64,000 bases of DNA, taken from contig NZ_VDMA02000006.1 of assembly GCF_006334915.2 (NCBI RefSeq), positions 1 through 64,000 on the forward strand. The letters run 5' to 3'. The translations under genes and the position numbers were made by a program. Of the stretch, positions 51,787-60,009 are shown piece after piece (the first letter of the stretch is position 1; every line of letters starts with the position of its first letter). This stretch comes from Microbispora catharanthi. Its GTDB lineage: Bacteria; Actinomycetota; Actinomycetes; Streptosporangiales; Streptosporangiaceae. The notes under the pieces were generated by a model, which was not told the origin of the DNA, made no database searches, and saw only the letters and a program-made list of their open reading frames with translations.

Positions 51787-52560
51787 TCACGCGTCCCGCC
51801 CGCGGAAGACGGCGACGGCGGCGCAGAGCAGGACGAGCACGGTGGCGGCCAGCACACCCGCGCCCGCGAGCGGCGTGAGCAGCTCGGTGCCGGGATGGAC
51901 CGCGAAGATCCGAGCGCCCGCCGCGCTCGGCCACCAGGTGACGATCCACCTGGCCACCGGCTTCGGGAACAGACTCGCCATGCCGGGCAGGATCAGAAGG
52001 AACGTCCCGAGCGAGATGGCCCCCGCCGACCTGCGCAGCAGGAACCCGAGCGCCATTCCGTACAGCCCGATCAGGCCGGTGAACAGGCCCGCGCCCAGCA
52101 GTGCTGCGGGCACGCCGGGATCACCGGGTCCCACGCTCGGCACGCCCTGCGCCGCCAGCGCCGCCTGGCTGAGCGTGAACGACAGGAGCGCCAGCGGCGG
52201 CCCGACGAGGAGCGTGGTCAGCGCGACGACGGCCCCCTTGCCGAGGAGGAGGAGTCCGCGTCTCGGCACGGCGGTGATGCTGACCGGCATCGTTCCCGCG
52301 GCGTACTCGCTGGTCACGGCCAGTACGCCGACCGCGCTGACGAGCACCCCCACCAGCACGAGGGCGCGGAAGGCCGTCTCGGTGGGGTCGAAGGCCGCCC
52401 GGTCCGCGGCCGACGCGCCGAGGTACTCGCGTGCGGCCGCCGTGCCGAACAGATAGCCGTACGATCCGGCCGCCACCACAGCCCCAGCCAGGCAGCCGAG
52501 CATGGCCCGGACGCTGCGGAACTTCACCCACTCCGAGCGCAGCACGCCGTACGCGGTCAT
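51787..52560 (-). CDS. ABC-2 family transporter permease
   Basis: 257 aa from ATG 52560, overlapping the ATPase stop (ATGA). About six membrane helices; the segment VTSEYAAGTMPVSITAVPRR is the cytosolic loop motif (EYxxGT) of ABC-2 exporters. With the ATPase gene it forms a complete exporter of the drug or lantibiotic-immunity type. Substrate unknown. Confidence 0.9.
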   Translation of the reverse strand: MTAYGVLRSEWVKFRSVRAMLGCLAGAVVAAGSYGYLFGTAAAREYLGASAADRAAFDPTETAFRALVLVGVLVSAVGVLAVTSEYAAGTMPVSITAVPRRGLLLLGKGAVVALTTLLVGPPLALLSFTLSQAALAAQGVPSVGPGDPGVPAALLGAGLFTGLIGLYGMALGFLLRRSAGAISLGTFLLILPGMASLFPKPVARWIVTWWPSAAGARIFAVHPGTELLTPLAGAGVLAATVLVLLCAAVAVFRGRDA

Positions 52561-53477
52561 GAGACGACCCCGGCGGCACTCGTGGCGAACTCGACGCTGT
52601 CGCCGGTCAGCTCCAGATAGGCGTCCTCGAGGGAGGCCCGCCGGGGCGTGAGTTCGTGCAGGACGATTCCGTGCGCACCGGCGAGACCACCGACCTCGGC
52701 ACCGGACAATCCGGTCACCATCAGGCCGCCGTCGACGCCCGGCCGCACGGTGGCGCCGGACTCCCGGAGCAGTGGGGCGAGCCGTCGCGCGTCGGGGGTG
52801 CGCACGAGCACCCCCTGCCGCGCGGCCGCCTGGACGAACGCCTCCAGCCCGGTGTCGGCGATCAACCGCCCCCGGCCGATGACGACGAGGTGGTCGGCGG
52901 TGAGGGCCATCTCGCTCATCAGGTGGCTGGACAGCAGGACGGTTCTGCCCTCGGCGGCCAGGCTCCGCGTCAGTGTGCGGATCCAGCGGATGCCCTCGGG
53001 GTCCAGCCCGTTGACGGGTTCGTCGAGCAGGACCACCGGGGGATCACCGAGCAGCGCCACCGCGATGCCGAGCCGCTGTTTCATTCCCAGGGAGAACCCG
53101 CCGGGACGCCGGCCCGCCACGTCGGCCAGGCCCACGAGCCCGAGCACCTCCTCGACCCGGCGCCGTCCGATGCCGTTGCCGTACGCCAGGGAGAGCAGAT
53201 GGTCGAACGCGGTCCTGCGCGGGTGCACGGCATGCGCGTCGAGCAGCGCCCCCACCTCCCGCAGGGGTACGGGCAGGTCGGCGTAGCGCCGCCCGCCGAT
53301 CGTCGCGCTTCCGCTCGTCGGCCTGTCGAGCCCGAGGATCATCCGCATCGTGCTCGTCTTGCCCGCGCCGTTCGGCCCGAGGAAGCCGGTGACGACGCCC
53401 GGCCGTACGTCGAAGCTGAGGCCGTCCACGACGGTGACCTCGCCGTACCTCCTGGTCAGCTGCCGCAACTCAATCAT
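52557..53477 (-). CDS. ABC transporter ATP-binding protein
   Basis: 306 aa from ATG 53477. Walker A GPNGAGKTST (about 34-43), signature FSLGMKQRLGIA, Walker B VVLLDEPVNGLDP, H-loop LLSSHLMSE. The C-terminal extension (about 215-306) is usual for DrrA/bacitracin-type exporters. First gene of the ABC unit, transcribed away from rnpB with about 190 bases between. Confidence 0.94.
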   Translation of the reverse strand: MIELRQLTRRYGEVTVVDGLSFDVRPGVVTGFLGPNGAGKTSTMRMILGLDRPTSGSATIGGRRYADLPVPLREVGALLDAHAVHPRRTAFDHLLSLAYGNGIGRRRVEEVLGLVGLADVAGRRPGGFSLGMKQRLGIAVALLGDPPVVLLDEPVNGLDPEGIRWIRTLTRSLAAEGRTVLLSSHLMSEMALTADHLVVIGRGRLIADTGLEAFVQAAARQGVLVRTPDARRLAPLLRESGATVRPGVDGGLMVTGLSGAEVGGLAGAHGIVLHELTPRRASLEDAYLELTGDSVEFATSAAGVVS

Positions 53478-53667
53478 GGGACGCAGCCTCGCCCACCGGT
53501 CTGCGTGACCTCTGAGAGGATCTGTGCGGTTCCTGTGAGCGGTCGGCCCCCGACCTGCGCCGGTGCCGTCCCACGCTCCCGCCCGGCGGGAGAACTCAGA
53601 GAGTCTTCACATGATCCCGGGCCGGTCCGGGGAAGGATTCCGAAGCCGCTAGGCTTACCTTCACGGT

Positions 53668-54062
53668 GGACGAGCCGGCCGGGCGGCCGCGTCAGGGCTT
53701 CACGGCCCTGCCGAGGAAGGTCCGGGCTCCACAGGGCAGGGTGGTCGGTAACGCCGACCCGGGGTGACCCGCGGGACAGTGCCACAGAAAACAGACCGCC
53801 CCCTTCGCGGGGGTAAGGGTGAAACGGTGGTGTAAGAGACCACCAGCGCCCACGGTGACGTGGGCGGCTCGGTAAACCCCACCCGGAGCAAGGTCAAGAA
53901 GGGACGTTCTCCGGAACGTCCCGCGCGCGACGTTCGAGGGCTGCCCGCCCGAGCCGCGCGGGTAGACCGCTTGAGGCCGCCGGCAACGGCGGTCCTAGAT
54001 GGATGGCCGCCGGTCAGCCCTCACGGCTGATCACAGAACCCGGCCTACAGGCCGGCTCGTCC
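53668..54062 (+). ncRNA. rnpB: RNase P RNA, bacterial type A
   Basis: About 395 nt. The 5' GGACGAGCCGGCC and 3' GGCCGGCTCGTCC pair as helix P1. Conserved blocks are present: GAGGAAGG-TCCGGGCTCC (53713-53730), CACAGAAAACAGACCGCC (53783-53800), GGTAAGGGTGAAACGGTG, GTAAGAGACCACCAG, and the 3' GGTAGACCGCTTGAGG region. A TAGGCT box 12 bases before the 5' end may be the -10. The RNA is the catalytic part of RNase P, which trims tRNA 5' ends. Ends are set by helix P1 and may be off by a few bases. Confidence 0.95.
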
Positions 54063-54298
54063 ACCTTCACATCCCTGACCTGGGTCTGAGTGCAGGTCAG
54101 GTGCCACTGTTCCGGTCCTGTTCCGCCAGCAGCGCGGCGATCAGATTTCGACGGCACCTCTGCCAGGTCTTCATCGTCAGGCAACAGGTGGCCGTAGCGG
54201 CGTCCGAACCTATGTGCGGGTTGTGGGGTGGTTGGGGCGCTCCGCGGTGGGTCGACGGCGAACGGGGTGGACACGGGGAGAGATGCACTGGTCCACCA
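54063..54298. other. non-coding gap after rnpB
   Basis: About 236 bases. Short open frames exist on the minus strand, but none has a ribosome-binding site or a recognisable motif. I see nothing definite here. Confidence 0.4.
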
Positions 54299-55039
54299 TC
54301 ACTTGCTACATTGCTGGGTCGAAACCGGTCTCGTGGCGTACCTCGCGTCGTTCACCATAAACAGGAATTCCTCGGCGGCCAGCGCGTACCCGCGGTTCGG
54401 AGCATCCTTCGACTGTGCGAAAACCATCCCGGTGACCGTGCCCCCGGGAACGACCAGTGGCGCACCGCTCCAACCTGGGGCGATGTTGGCACCGGAGAGT
54501 TCGAGGACTTCCTTGGTGACTTTGCGTTTCTCGTAGATGTCCAGGCTCTCTGCCCCGATGTGCCGTTCGATTTTGATCGGCTGTACCACCTCACGCTCTG
54601 CGCCCTTCGGATAGGCGAGCGCGTAAGCATCGCCGGGCGGCGCGTCGGCGATGACGAGCGGAGGCGCGGACAGATCTGGTACGTACAGGACCGCGACGTC
54701 AACACTCGGATCAAAAACGACGACGCGTGCCGGATAAACCTCACCATCGTCGGTAGTAACGCTGAAGGATCGGGTAACGCCGGCTACCACGTGCGCCGCC
54801 GTCACCACCCGCTGGGGGGCATATACGAAACCCGTCCCTTCGATCCTCTTGAAGCAAGCCGGCGCTCGTCCCGAGAAACGCACCACACTCTGCTTTACGC
54901 TGACGATCTCAGGCGGGAGAGCGGCCGCACCGGCCGGCGCCGAAGCGCGGATGGGCGGCGGCGAGGAGGGGATCGTGATCGAGCACCCGCCGAGGACAAG
55001 AAGGATCGGCAACCACAGCCAGCGCATCATGCCTTCCAT
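54299..55039 (-). CDS. trypsin-like serine protease, predicted lipoprotein
   Basis: About 246 aa. Signal segment WLWLPILLVLGGC ends in a lipobox (LGGC), so the mature protein would be lipid-anchored outside. Chymotrypsin-fold triad: His in VVTAAHVVAG, Asp in DPSVDVAVLY, Ser in APGWSGAPLV. The last motif departs from the usual GNSGGP. The start is unclear: three ATGs (55039, 55030, 55027) lie close together and a GTG at 55054 is also in frame. Codon use is less GC-biased than in the flanking genes. MarP-like and DegP-like proteases are the nearest known types. Confidence 0.8.
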   Translation of the reverse strand: MEGMMRWLWLPILLVLGGCSITIPSSPPPIRASAPAGAAALPPEIVSVKQSVVRFSGRAPACFKRIEGTGFVYAPQRVVTAAHVVAGVTRSFSVTTDDGEVYPARVVVFDPSVDVAVLYVPDLSAPPLVIADAPPGDAYALAYPKGAEREVVQPIKIERHIGAESLDIYEKRKVTKEVLELSGANIAPGWSGAPLVVPGGTVTGMVFAQSKDAPNRGYALAAEEFLFMVNDARYATRPVSTQQCSK

Positions 55040-55435
55040 TTCTTTCTGGGACACCCCCTGATAGACCCCCTGTCCTGGCCAAGGTCACTCTCCGGGGCAT
55101 TTCACCCGATCAAGCTACCGAGGTCTGATTGCTCCGCAGAGCGACATCACCTCACACAGGCACCCGCGGCCGAGCCTCAACCACCTATCGAGCAGGGCAA
55201 GCATCTCTCTACGGCGTGACTGGCCCCCGTTCGAAAGCAGGAAGTCAGGGAGTGTCCCGCCGGCCGGGACACTGGGCTTTCCCCCAGAGCGTGGACATCC
55301 GGATTCACGCAGCCATTTCGGTCGCTCTAGCAACCCGATCTTCGTGAACGGACTGAAGTGGGTTCTCGGTCGCCGAGTGCGTTCACCGGTTGTCGCACCA
55401 GGCGATCCGGAGGAAGATCTCCGTCACAAGCGGTC
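55040..55435. other. long non-coding gap with a palindromic hairpin
   Basis: About 400 bases without a credible gene. AGTGTCCCG (55251-55259), CCGGC, CGGGACACT (55265-55273) forms a perfect 9-bp stem followed by GGGCTTT, so it may be a terminator or an operator. Confidence 0.45.
55251..55273. terminator. 9-bp perfect hairpin
   Basis: AGTGTCCCG-CCGGC-CGGGACACT. No gene on the plus strand ends nearby, so a regulatory role is equally possible. Confidence 0.4.
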
Positions 55436-55810
55436 TCATTCCTCGTCGCGGCCATGCAGGTAGTCCTCGAAGGTGGGGCGTCGATCCCTTCGGCGCGACA
55501 ACACGATGGCGGCCATCAATGCGGCAGGGACCATTGCGAGCCTGAGCGCCCGGCGGCCCAGTCGACGGACCACCCTGAGCAGTTCCTTGAGCGACTGCCA
55601 AGGGTGTCTCAGGGCCATGACGGTCAACATGAGGGCCGCGCCGCCGAGGCTGATCCCCGAGAAGTCGTCGGGGTCGTCTCGCTCCTTCTCCTTGGTCACG
55701 GTGCGGAACTGAAGCTGCAGGGCAGGAGCTTGATGCTGCGGACCAATGGAATCCTCCCAAGTCAGCATGGACATCAGGGTCGCAATTGAGCCGTGATCGT
55801 GAGCGTACAT
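55436..55810 (-). CDS. hypothetical protein with one membrane helix
   Basis: Up to 124 aa from ATG 55810; later ATGs (about residues 13 and 15) are possible and none has a clear ribosome-binding site. A hydrophobic segment ISLGGAALMLTVMALRHP (about 53-70) and a second moderately hydrophobic one (LRLAMVPAALMAAIVLSRRR, about 88-107) end in basic residues, then an acidic tail. No family recognised. Kept because the composition is protein-like; could still be spurious. Confidence 0.45.
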   Translation of the reverse strand: MYAHDHGSIATLMSMLTWEDSIGPQHQAPALQLQFRTVTKEKERDDPDDFSGISLGGAALMLTVMALRHPWQSLKELLRVVRRLGRRALRLAMVPAALMAAIVLSRRRDRRPTFEDYLHGRDEE

Positions 55811-56242
55811 CAGGGAGCTTTACATGGCTCCGGACCATTGGCCCGACGGCATTCCAAGGCGCTTCGGTCGGGGTAGGTCGATACCCTGCTCGCGTTGGGA
55901 ACGGTCAGAGCTCCCCTGTTGTGGATCCACGGTGCACGCAGGGCGGGTACGGAGCCGACTGAGGTCGGCCAGCGGCGCTACGGTCACCGAGGTCTGGGCC
56001 GGCTCTGCGTGACTAACTGCGTGACAACGACAGCGAACACCGCTGAACAGCCATTGGCCATGGCGGACGATTTCAACAGGAAACGCACGAAGCGGGCCGT
56101 ACGTGATGCATCCGTTGAGGGCAGACCTGGGCGCCCGTGGACAAGCCATCCCTACAGGTGAGCCGCCCAGAACCAGTTGAGACACGTGCTGTCGTTGCCC
56201 GACGGGAAAGCAGCGTGCCGGTCCATCACTGTGCCCACTGCA
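55811..56242. other. non-coding gap
   Basis: About 430 bases. Frames are open on both strands but read as low-complexity shadows. No RNA gene or repeat seen. Confidence 0.4.
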
Positions 56243-56692
56243 TCAGGGTTGCGGACCGTAAATATGGCTACGGAGCATTTGTTCCGCTTCGAGGATATGG
56301 TCGACCACCTCCCAGTACTCCTTCAACATCGGGTGCGAAAGAGCTTCGTTTCGCGACAGTTTGTGCCCATAAAGGGGTTCGTCGGGAGCCACGGCAGCCG
56401 CGTTGACGAGAGTGCAGGCCGGGAGCGGGCTGTTTTCGACCGGTCCGACTCTGCAACCGAAGGTGACCCGCCGATCACAGGGCAGCTCCAGGTGCTCGGC
56501 GCCCCACTGATCATCGAAGATTACGTCTATCCACGCTTCATGGATGCCTTGATGGTGGTAGCAGGTGGCGAAGAAGACCGCGTACTGGCCGACTCCCTGC
56601 TTGTGTACGAAACCGCGGGACTGCCGGCGCTGTTCGCCGCAGCAGTCGCACCTCGAATCCTGGATCGTGTAGCCACGATCGATTTGGAGCAT
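56243..56692 (-). CDS. conserved hypothetical protein with CxxC motif
   Basis: 149 aa from ATG 56692 (MLQIDRGYTIQDSRCDCCGEQ); a GTG six bases earlier is possible. The N-terminal C-x-C-C pattern, then YAVFFATCYHHQGIHEAWID with Cys and two His, and VTFGCRVGPVE. This arrangement recalls a small actinobacterial family of unknown function with a likely zinc site. GC is visibly lower than in the core genes. No neighbour suggests a role. Confidence 0.7.
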   Translation of the reverse strand: MLQIDRGYTIQDSRCDCCGEQRRQSRGFVHKQGVGQYAVFFATCYHHQGIHEAWIDVIFDDQWGAEHLELPCDRRVTFGCRVGPVENSPLPACTLVNAAAVAPDEPLYGHKLSRNEALSHPMLKEYWEVVDHILEAEQMLRSHIYGPQP

Positions 56693-56995
56693 CAGCACAT
56701 TATGCCCGTGGTGCTACGAGCCCGGCGTGCGCTTGGTGGGCGGGCGGTGCGGCGGCATTGTGCTCGGGCTTCCGGCACCCGCGCGAGCCCGCTCGGAGGC
56801 TGGCCGTCGTAGTCCAGTCGGCCCATCGGCTCGTCATGTGGATGCCGTGGGCGTCGGCCCTTCCACGCTTGCCGACAAGCCTGCCGAAATTGGTTGGCGT
56901 GAGGGGTCTCCGAGTGCTTAGCGTTGATTTCCCTATGGGCGCGGAGGACGTGCCCTGTCTACGGCTTTGATCAGCGAATGGAGGTGCGGAGCGGA

Positions 56996-57718
56996 ATGAC
57001 ATCTCACCTAGTCGCGCTCTGCTTCGATGCGCACGACCCGCTACGTCTCGCGCGCTTCTGGGCCGGCGTCCTGGGCTGGGAGATGACCGAGGACCCCCAG
57101 GACGGCATCACGCTCCTGCCGAGCGATGACACCGGGTTCCGGATCCGATTTCTTCCTAGTCAGGAGCAGAAGACCGGCCAGAACCAGATGCACTTCGATC
57201 TGACGAGCACGTCCCTTGAGGACCAGCAGCAGACGGTGGAGAAGGCGATCGGGCTCGGCGCCCGGCACATCGACATCGGTCAGGGCCCGGACGAGGATCA
57301 TGTCGTGCTCGCGGACCCCGAAGGCAACGAGTTCTGCGTCATCGGGCCGGACAATCAATTCCTCGCCGACTGCGGGTTCATCGGAGCGCTGGCATCCGAC
57401 GGTTCGCAGGAGGTCGGGTACTTCTGGAGCAAAGCACTGGGCTGGCCGTTGGTCTGGGATCAGGACCAGGAGACCGCCATTCGATCGCCGCACGGCGGTC
57501 CGAAGATCACCTGGGGCGGTCCGCCACTCATGCCGAAGACCGGGAAGGAGCGGCTGCATTTCGACCTCGCTCCACCCGCCGACGGCGATCAGCAAGCGGA
57601 GGTCGACCGTCTCATCTCCCTCGGGGCGACGCGCATCGACATCGGTCAGGGCGAGGTCAGCTGGGTGGTCATGGCCGATCCCGACGGCCACGAGTTCTGT
57701 GTGCTGACACCGCGATAG
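56996..57718 (+). CDS. VOC-family (glyoxalase-like) protein, two tandem domains
   Basis: 240 aa from ATG 56996 with GGAG upstream. Two similar halves, each with the glyoxalase-like pattern (LARFWAGVLGWEM...ADPEGNEFCVIG and VGYFWSKALGWPL...MADPDGHEFCVLT). His/Glu metal ligands sit in QMHFDL / LHFDL and NEFC / HEFC. These proteins are mostly dioxygenases, isomerases or drug-binding proteins; no specific substrate can be named. Stands alone on the plus strand, with an upstream gap of about 300 bases in which I see no gene. Confidence 0.88.
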   Translation: MTSHLVALCFDAHDPLRLARFWAGVLGWEMTEDPQDGITLLPSDDTGFRIRFLPSQEQKTGQNQMHFDLTSTSLEDQQQTVEKAIGLGARHIDIGQGPDEDHVVLADPEGNEFCVIGPDNQFLADCGFIGALASDGSQEVGYFWSKALGWPLVWDQDQETAIRSPHGGPKITWGGPPLMPKTGKERLHFDLAPPADGDQQAEVDRLISLGATRIDIGQGEVSWVVMADPDGHEFCVLTPR

Positions 57719-57825
57719 CGCGAACGCGGCGCCCAGGGCCGGGCCGTTGCTTCCGCCGATCGCGAGTCCCTTCTATACGGGAAAATTGGTACAAACCTCG
57801 CCGGATTGGGTGCAAGGCTGAGCGC

Positions 57826-58386
57826 GTGAACCCTACGCACACCGTGGTCCTTGTCGAGGGGATCAGTGACAAGTCGGCCATCAAGGCGTTGGCCGAGCGC
57901 CGGGGCCGGAACCTCGCGGCCGAAGGCATCTCCGTCGTGGCGATGGGCGGCGCCACGAACATCGGGGCGTACATCGGCAAGTTCGGCCCTCCCGGTCGCG
58001 ATCTCCGGCTGGCCGGTCTGTGTGACGCCGGCGAGGAAGGAGCCTTCCGGAGGGGTCTCGAGCGCGCCGGCTTCGGATCCGACCTCACCAGAAGCGATCT
58101 GGAGGCGCTCGGATTCTTCGTATGCGTGGCAGACCTGGAAGACGAGCTGATCCGCGCCCTCGGCACCGCCACGGTCGAATGCGTCGTCGATGCCCAGGGC
58201 GAGCTCGGCTCGTTTCGCACACTGCAGAAGCAACCCACATGGCGCGAGCGCAGCACCCACGACCAGCTGCGCCGGTTCATGGGAGCGGGCAGCGGCCGCA
58301 AGATCCGCTACGCGGGCCCGCTCGTCGCGGCACTGGAGCCCGACCGTGTGCCGCGACCGCTGGACGGGCTGCTGGCCCACCTATGA
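57826..58386 (+). CDS. free-standing TOPRIM-domain protein (OLD-nuclease-like C-terminal type)
   Basis: 186 aa from GTG 57826 (MNPTHTVVLVEGISDKSAIKAL). TOPRIM motifs: catalytic Glu in LVEGISDKSA, GGATNIG, and an acidic segment GLCDAGEEGAFRRGL in place of the usual DxD. The rest (VCVADLEDELIRALG, GRKIRYAGPLV) matches actinobacterial 'TOPRIM nucleotidyl transferase/hydrolase' proteins that I recall. In OLD nucleases this domain follows an ATPase; here no ATPase is fused or adjacent. May cut or process nucleic acid; function unknown. Confidence 0.82.
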   Translation: MNPTHTVVLVEGISDKSAIKALAERRGRNLAAEGISVVAMGGATNIGAYIGKFGPPGRDLRLAGLCDAGEEGAFRRGLERAGFGSDLTRSDLEALGFFVCVADLEDELIRALGTATVECVVDAQGELGSFRTLQKQPTWRERSTHDQLRRFMGAGSGRKIRYAGPLVAALEPDRVPRPLDGLLAHL

Positions 58387-58602
58387 GGCTGCTCATGCAC
58401 AGGACGAGCCGGCTGCCGGAGGGCTGCGCCAGGTCGAGGTGTGGATCCCATCGTCAACCTGCTGCGCGGCGCGTGACCCATTCGCCGCGACGCCGGGCTT
58501 GACCTCCCGTCACCGGCCCACTGTCCTGTGAATGGCGCCGGGGCAGACGCGTGGGATCAGGCCAGCGGATGCTGTGTGCCCGCACGAGCGTGGGAGAACT
58601 CG

Positions 58603-58950
58603 GTGGTTCAGAGGCGGATTCCCGCACAGGAGGATCTCATAGGCCTGATGAGCGTGGCGTTCATGGAGATTCGCACCATGGGTTACCGTCGTGGTCCGAC
58701 GCTCATGGAATGGCCTGACGCCCCGGATGATTACCACGAGCAGATACGAGTGATCGCCGATATATGCCACAACCTGCCCGGAGATCTTCGATCCCACAGC
58801 AAGCGGCAACGGGAGCGAAGGGCCATTGAGAGCTTGAGAACCCTCCTGGAACGAGCAGACGGCCCGTATGCTCAGTGGATCCGGACCCGCCTTGACATGC
58901 TCGGATATGACTACCACCGGTTGCTCGAGAAGGCTGATCGAGAAACCTGA
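58603..58950 (+). CDS. hypothetical soluble protein
   Basis: 115 aa from GTG 58603, chosen because GGGAGAA lies eight bases upstream; a longer frame from 58528 has no such site. Mostly helical and charged (LIGLMSVAFMEIRTMGYRR; KRQRERRAIESLRTLLERAD). No family recognised. Downstream of the TOPRIM gene by 216 bases in which nothing else is seen. GC is lower than in the flanking core genes. Confidence 0.55.
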   Translation: MVQRRIPAQEDLIGLMSVAFMEIRTMGYRRGPTLMEWPDAPDDYHEQIRVIADICHNLPGDLRSHSKRQRERRAIESLRTLLERADGPYAQWIRTRLDMLGYDYHRLLEKADRET

Positions 58951-59011
58951 GAAAGGGCTCCTGCGTAAGCGCGACCGGCGGGTTCAGCAGTGAGCGCCAT
59001 CTCGTGTACGG

Positions 59012-59176
59012 CTAGCCCGGGAAGAACATGGGCCCCTCACCCCACAGCGAATGCCACATCAGCGCCAGCGCCAAGAAAACGCCTCCTCCGATCGTGGCAC
59101 CCAATAAGAGAGTCACAACGACCAGCTTCACCAGCGCGTGCGGAGAGCGCCGAGTTTCGCGCAGGGGAAGCGTCAT
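59012..59176 (-). CDS. small single-pass membrane protein (54 aa)
   Basis: ATG 59176 to TAG at 59012, with AAGGA nine bases upstream. Short basic N-terminus (MTLPLRETRRSPHALVK), one hydrophobic helix (LVVVTLLLGATIGGGVFLAL, about 18-40) and a short outer tail ending MFFPG. Looks like a real small protein from composition and ribosome-binding site. Family not recognised. Confidence 0.6.
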   Translation of the reverse strand: MTLPLRETRRSPHALVKLVVVTLLLGATIGGGVFLALALMWHSLWGEGPMFFPG

Positions 59177-59286
59177 ACCAACAATCCTTCGTCACCAGCC
59201 CCGACCGGTCAATCCTGTTTCCGGGAGAGTTCCGGACCGTACATGGCTTCGGCAGACGATGGGAGGGACGGCGACGAACGGAAGCT

Positions 59287-59570
59287 TTATCGCGGGCCCA
59301 TTGTGGTTCCGAGCAGATCCGTGCAGGTAGCGAGCATCACGAAGGTGAACAACCCCACCGTCGTCCAGATCATCCCGAGCGCGATGACGGGCCCGTCCCG
59401 AAGACAAGCGTCCCGGAGACGATGATCAGCCTCGCGGCCAGGGCGCCCGGCAGGACCGGCCGGTCGAGGACCGTGTAGTGCCCGATGGCGCCGACCAGAG
59501 CGCCCGTCACCGCAATGACCGCCAGGACGAAGAGGACACCGACCGCCCGTGTGCGTGCCTGCGAACTCAT
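59287..59570 (-). pseudogene. small membrane protein gene broken by a frameshift
   Basis: ATG 59570 opens a frame with one membrane helix (VGVLFVLAVIAVTGALVGAI) that stops at 59370 after LVFGTGPSSRSG. In another frame the sequence continues without a break from the same point as GPVIALGMIWTTVGLFTFVM, a second membrane helix, to a stop at 59287. Adding one base in the GACGGGCCC run (about 59395) would join them into a protein of about 94 aa. Either a real frameshift or a sequencing error. Confidence 0.45.
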
Positions 59571-59616
59571 GGCGGCGCGCTACGAACCGGGCTTGCGATG
59601 CACACCGGGAAACGGG

Positions 59617-59940
59617 TCAGACCGGGGCCCGGCCGGTACATCCGCGTGACGCCGCGTTCGACAGTGCGGCGTTCTCCGGCGGCGCGGTCACATCCCAACG
59701 GGCGAGGCTCGGCGATGGCGAGGCTCGCGCACCAAGTTGCCGTGGCCGCTCCTCACGAGCGAGGCTGAATGTCGGTAGAGCTCTATATTCCGTGAAGGAC
59801 GCGCGAGGGACGGTCGTCTTCCACGTACGAGCCACGTCCTCGGCCACCGGTTCTCGGATCTCGGCGATTTGCCGCGCCTCGAAGACCCGCAGGTAACGCA
59901 GAACCACATCCGCATCGCGTTTACTGATGTCTTCAGGCAT
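59617..59940 (-). CDS. hypothetical protein
   Basis: 107 aa from ATG 59940. The first 60 residues (MPEDISKRDADVVLRYLRVF, EARQIAEIREPVAEDV) look like a helical regulatory or DNA-binding protein. The C-terminal 40 residues are low-complexity, so the gene may be damaged or end earlier. No good ribosome-binding site. Kept with low confidence. Confidence 0.35.
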   Translation of the reverse strand: MPEDISKRDADVVLRYLRVFEARQIAEIREPVAEDVARTWKTTVPRASFTEYRALPTFSLAREERPRQLGARASPSPSLARWDVTAPPENAALSNAASRGCTGRAPV

Positions 59941-60009
59941 GTTTAGGTCCTGCCGGAGGGACCCTATTTCTGGCCGGAAACAAGTCGTAGATGCTGATTT
60001 TAGCTGTCC

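Noticed and set aside
53474-53897. Short minus-strand frames across 53.5-53.9 kb
   Set aside because: They overlap rnpB, whose conserved blocks and closing helix are clear.
54014-54288. Small minus-strand frames after rnpB
   Set aside because: No ribosome-binding site and no recognisable motif; left as non-coding.
56177-56812. 211-codon plus-strand frame
   Set aside because: Antisense to the Cys/His protein on the minus strand, which has far better protein character.
57646-58380. Minus-strand frame opposite the TOPRIM gene
   Set aside because: Shadow; no motif.
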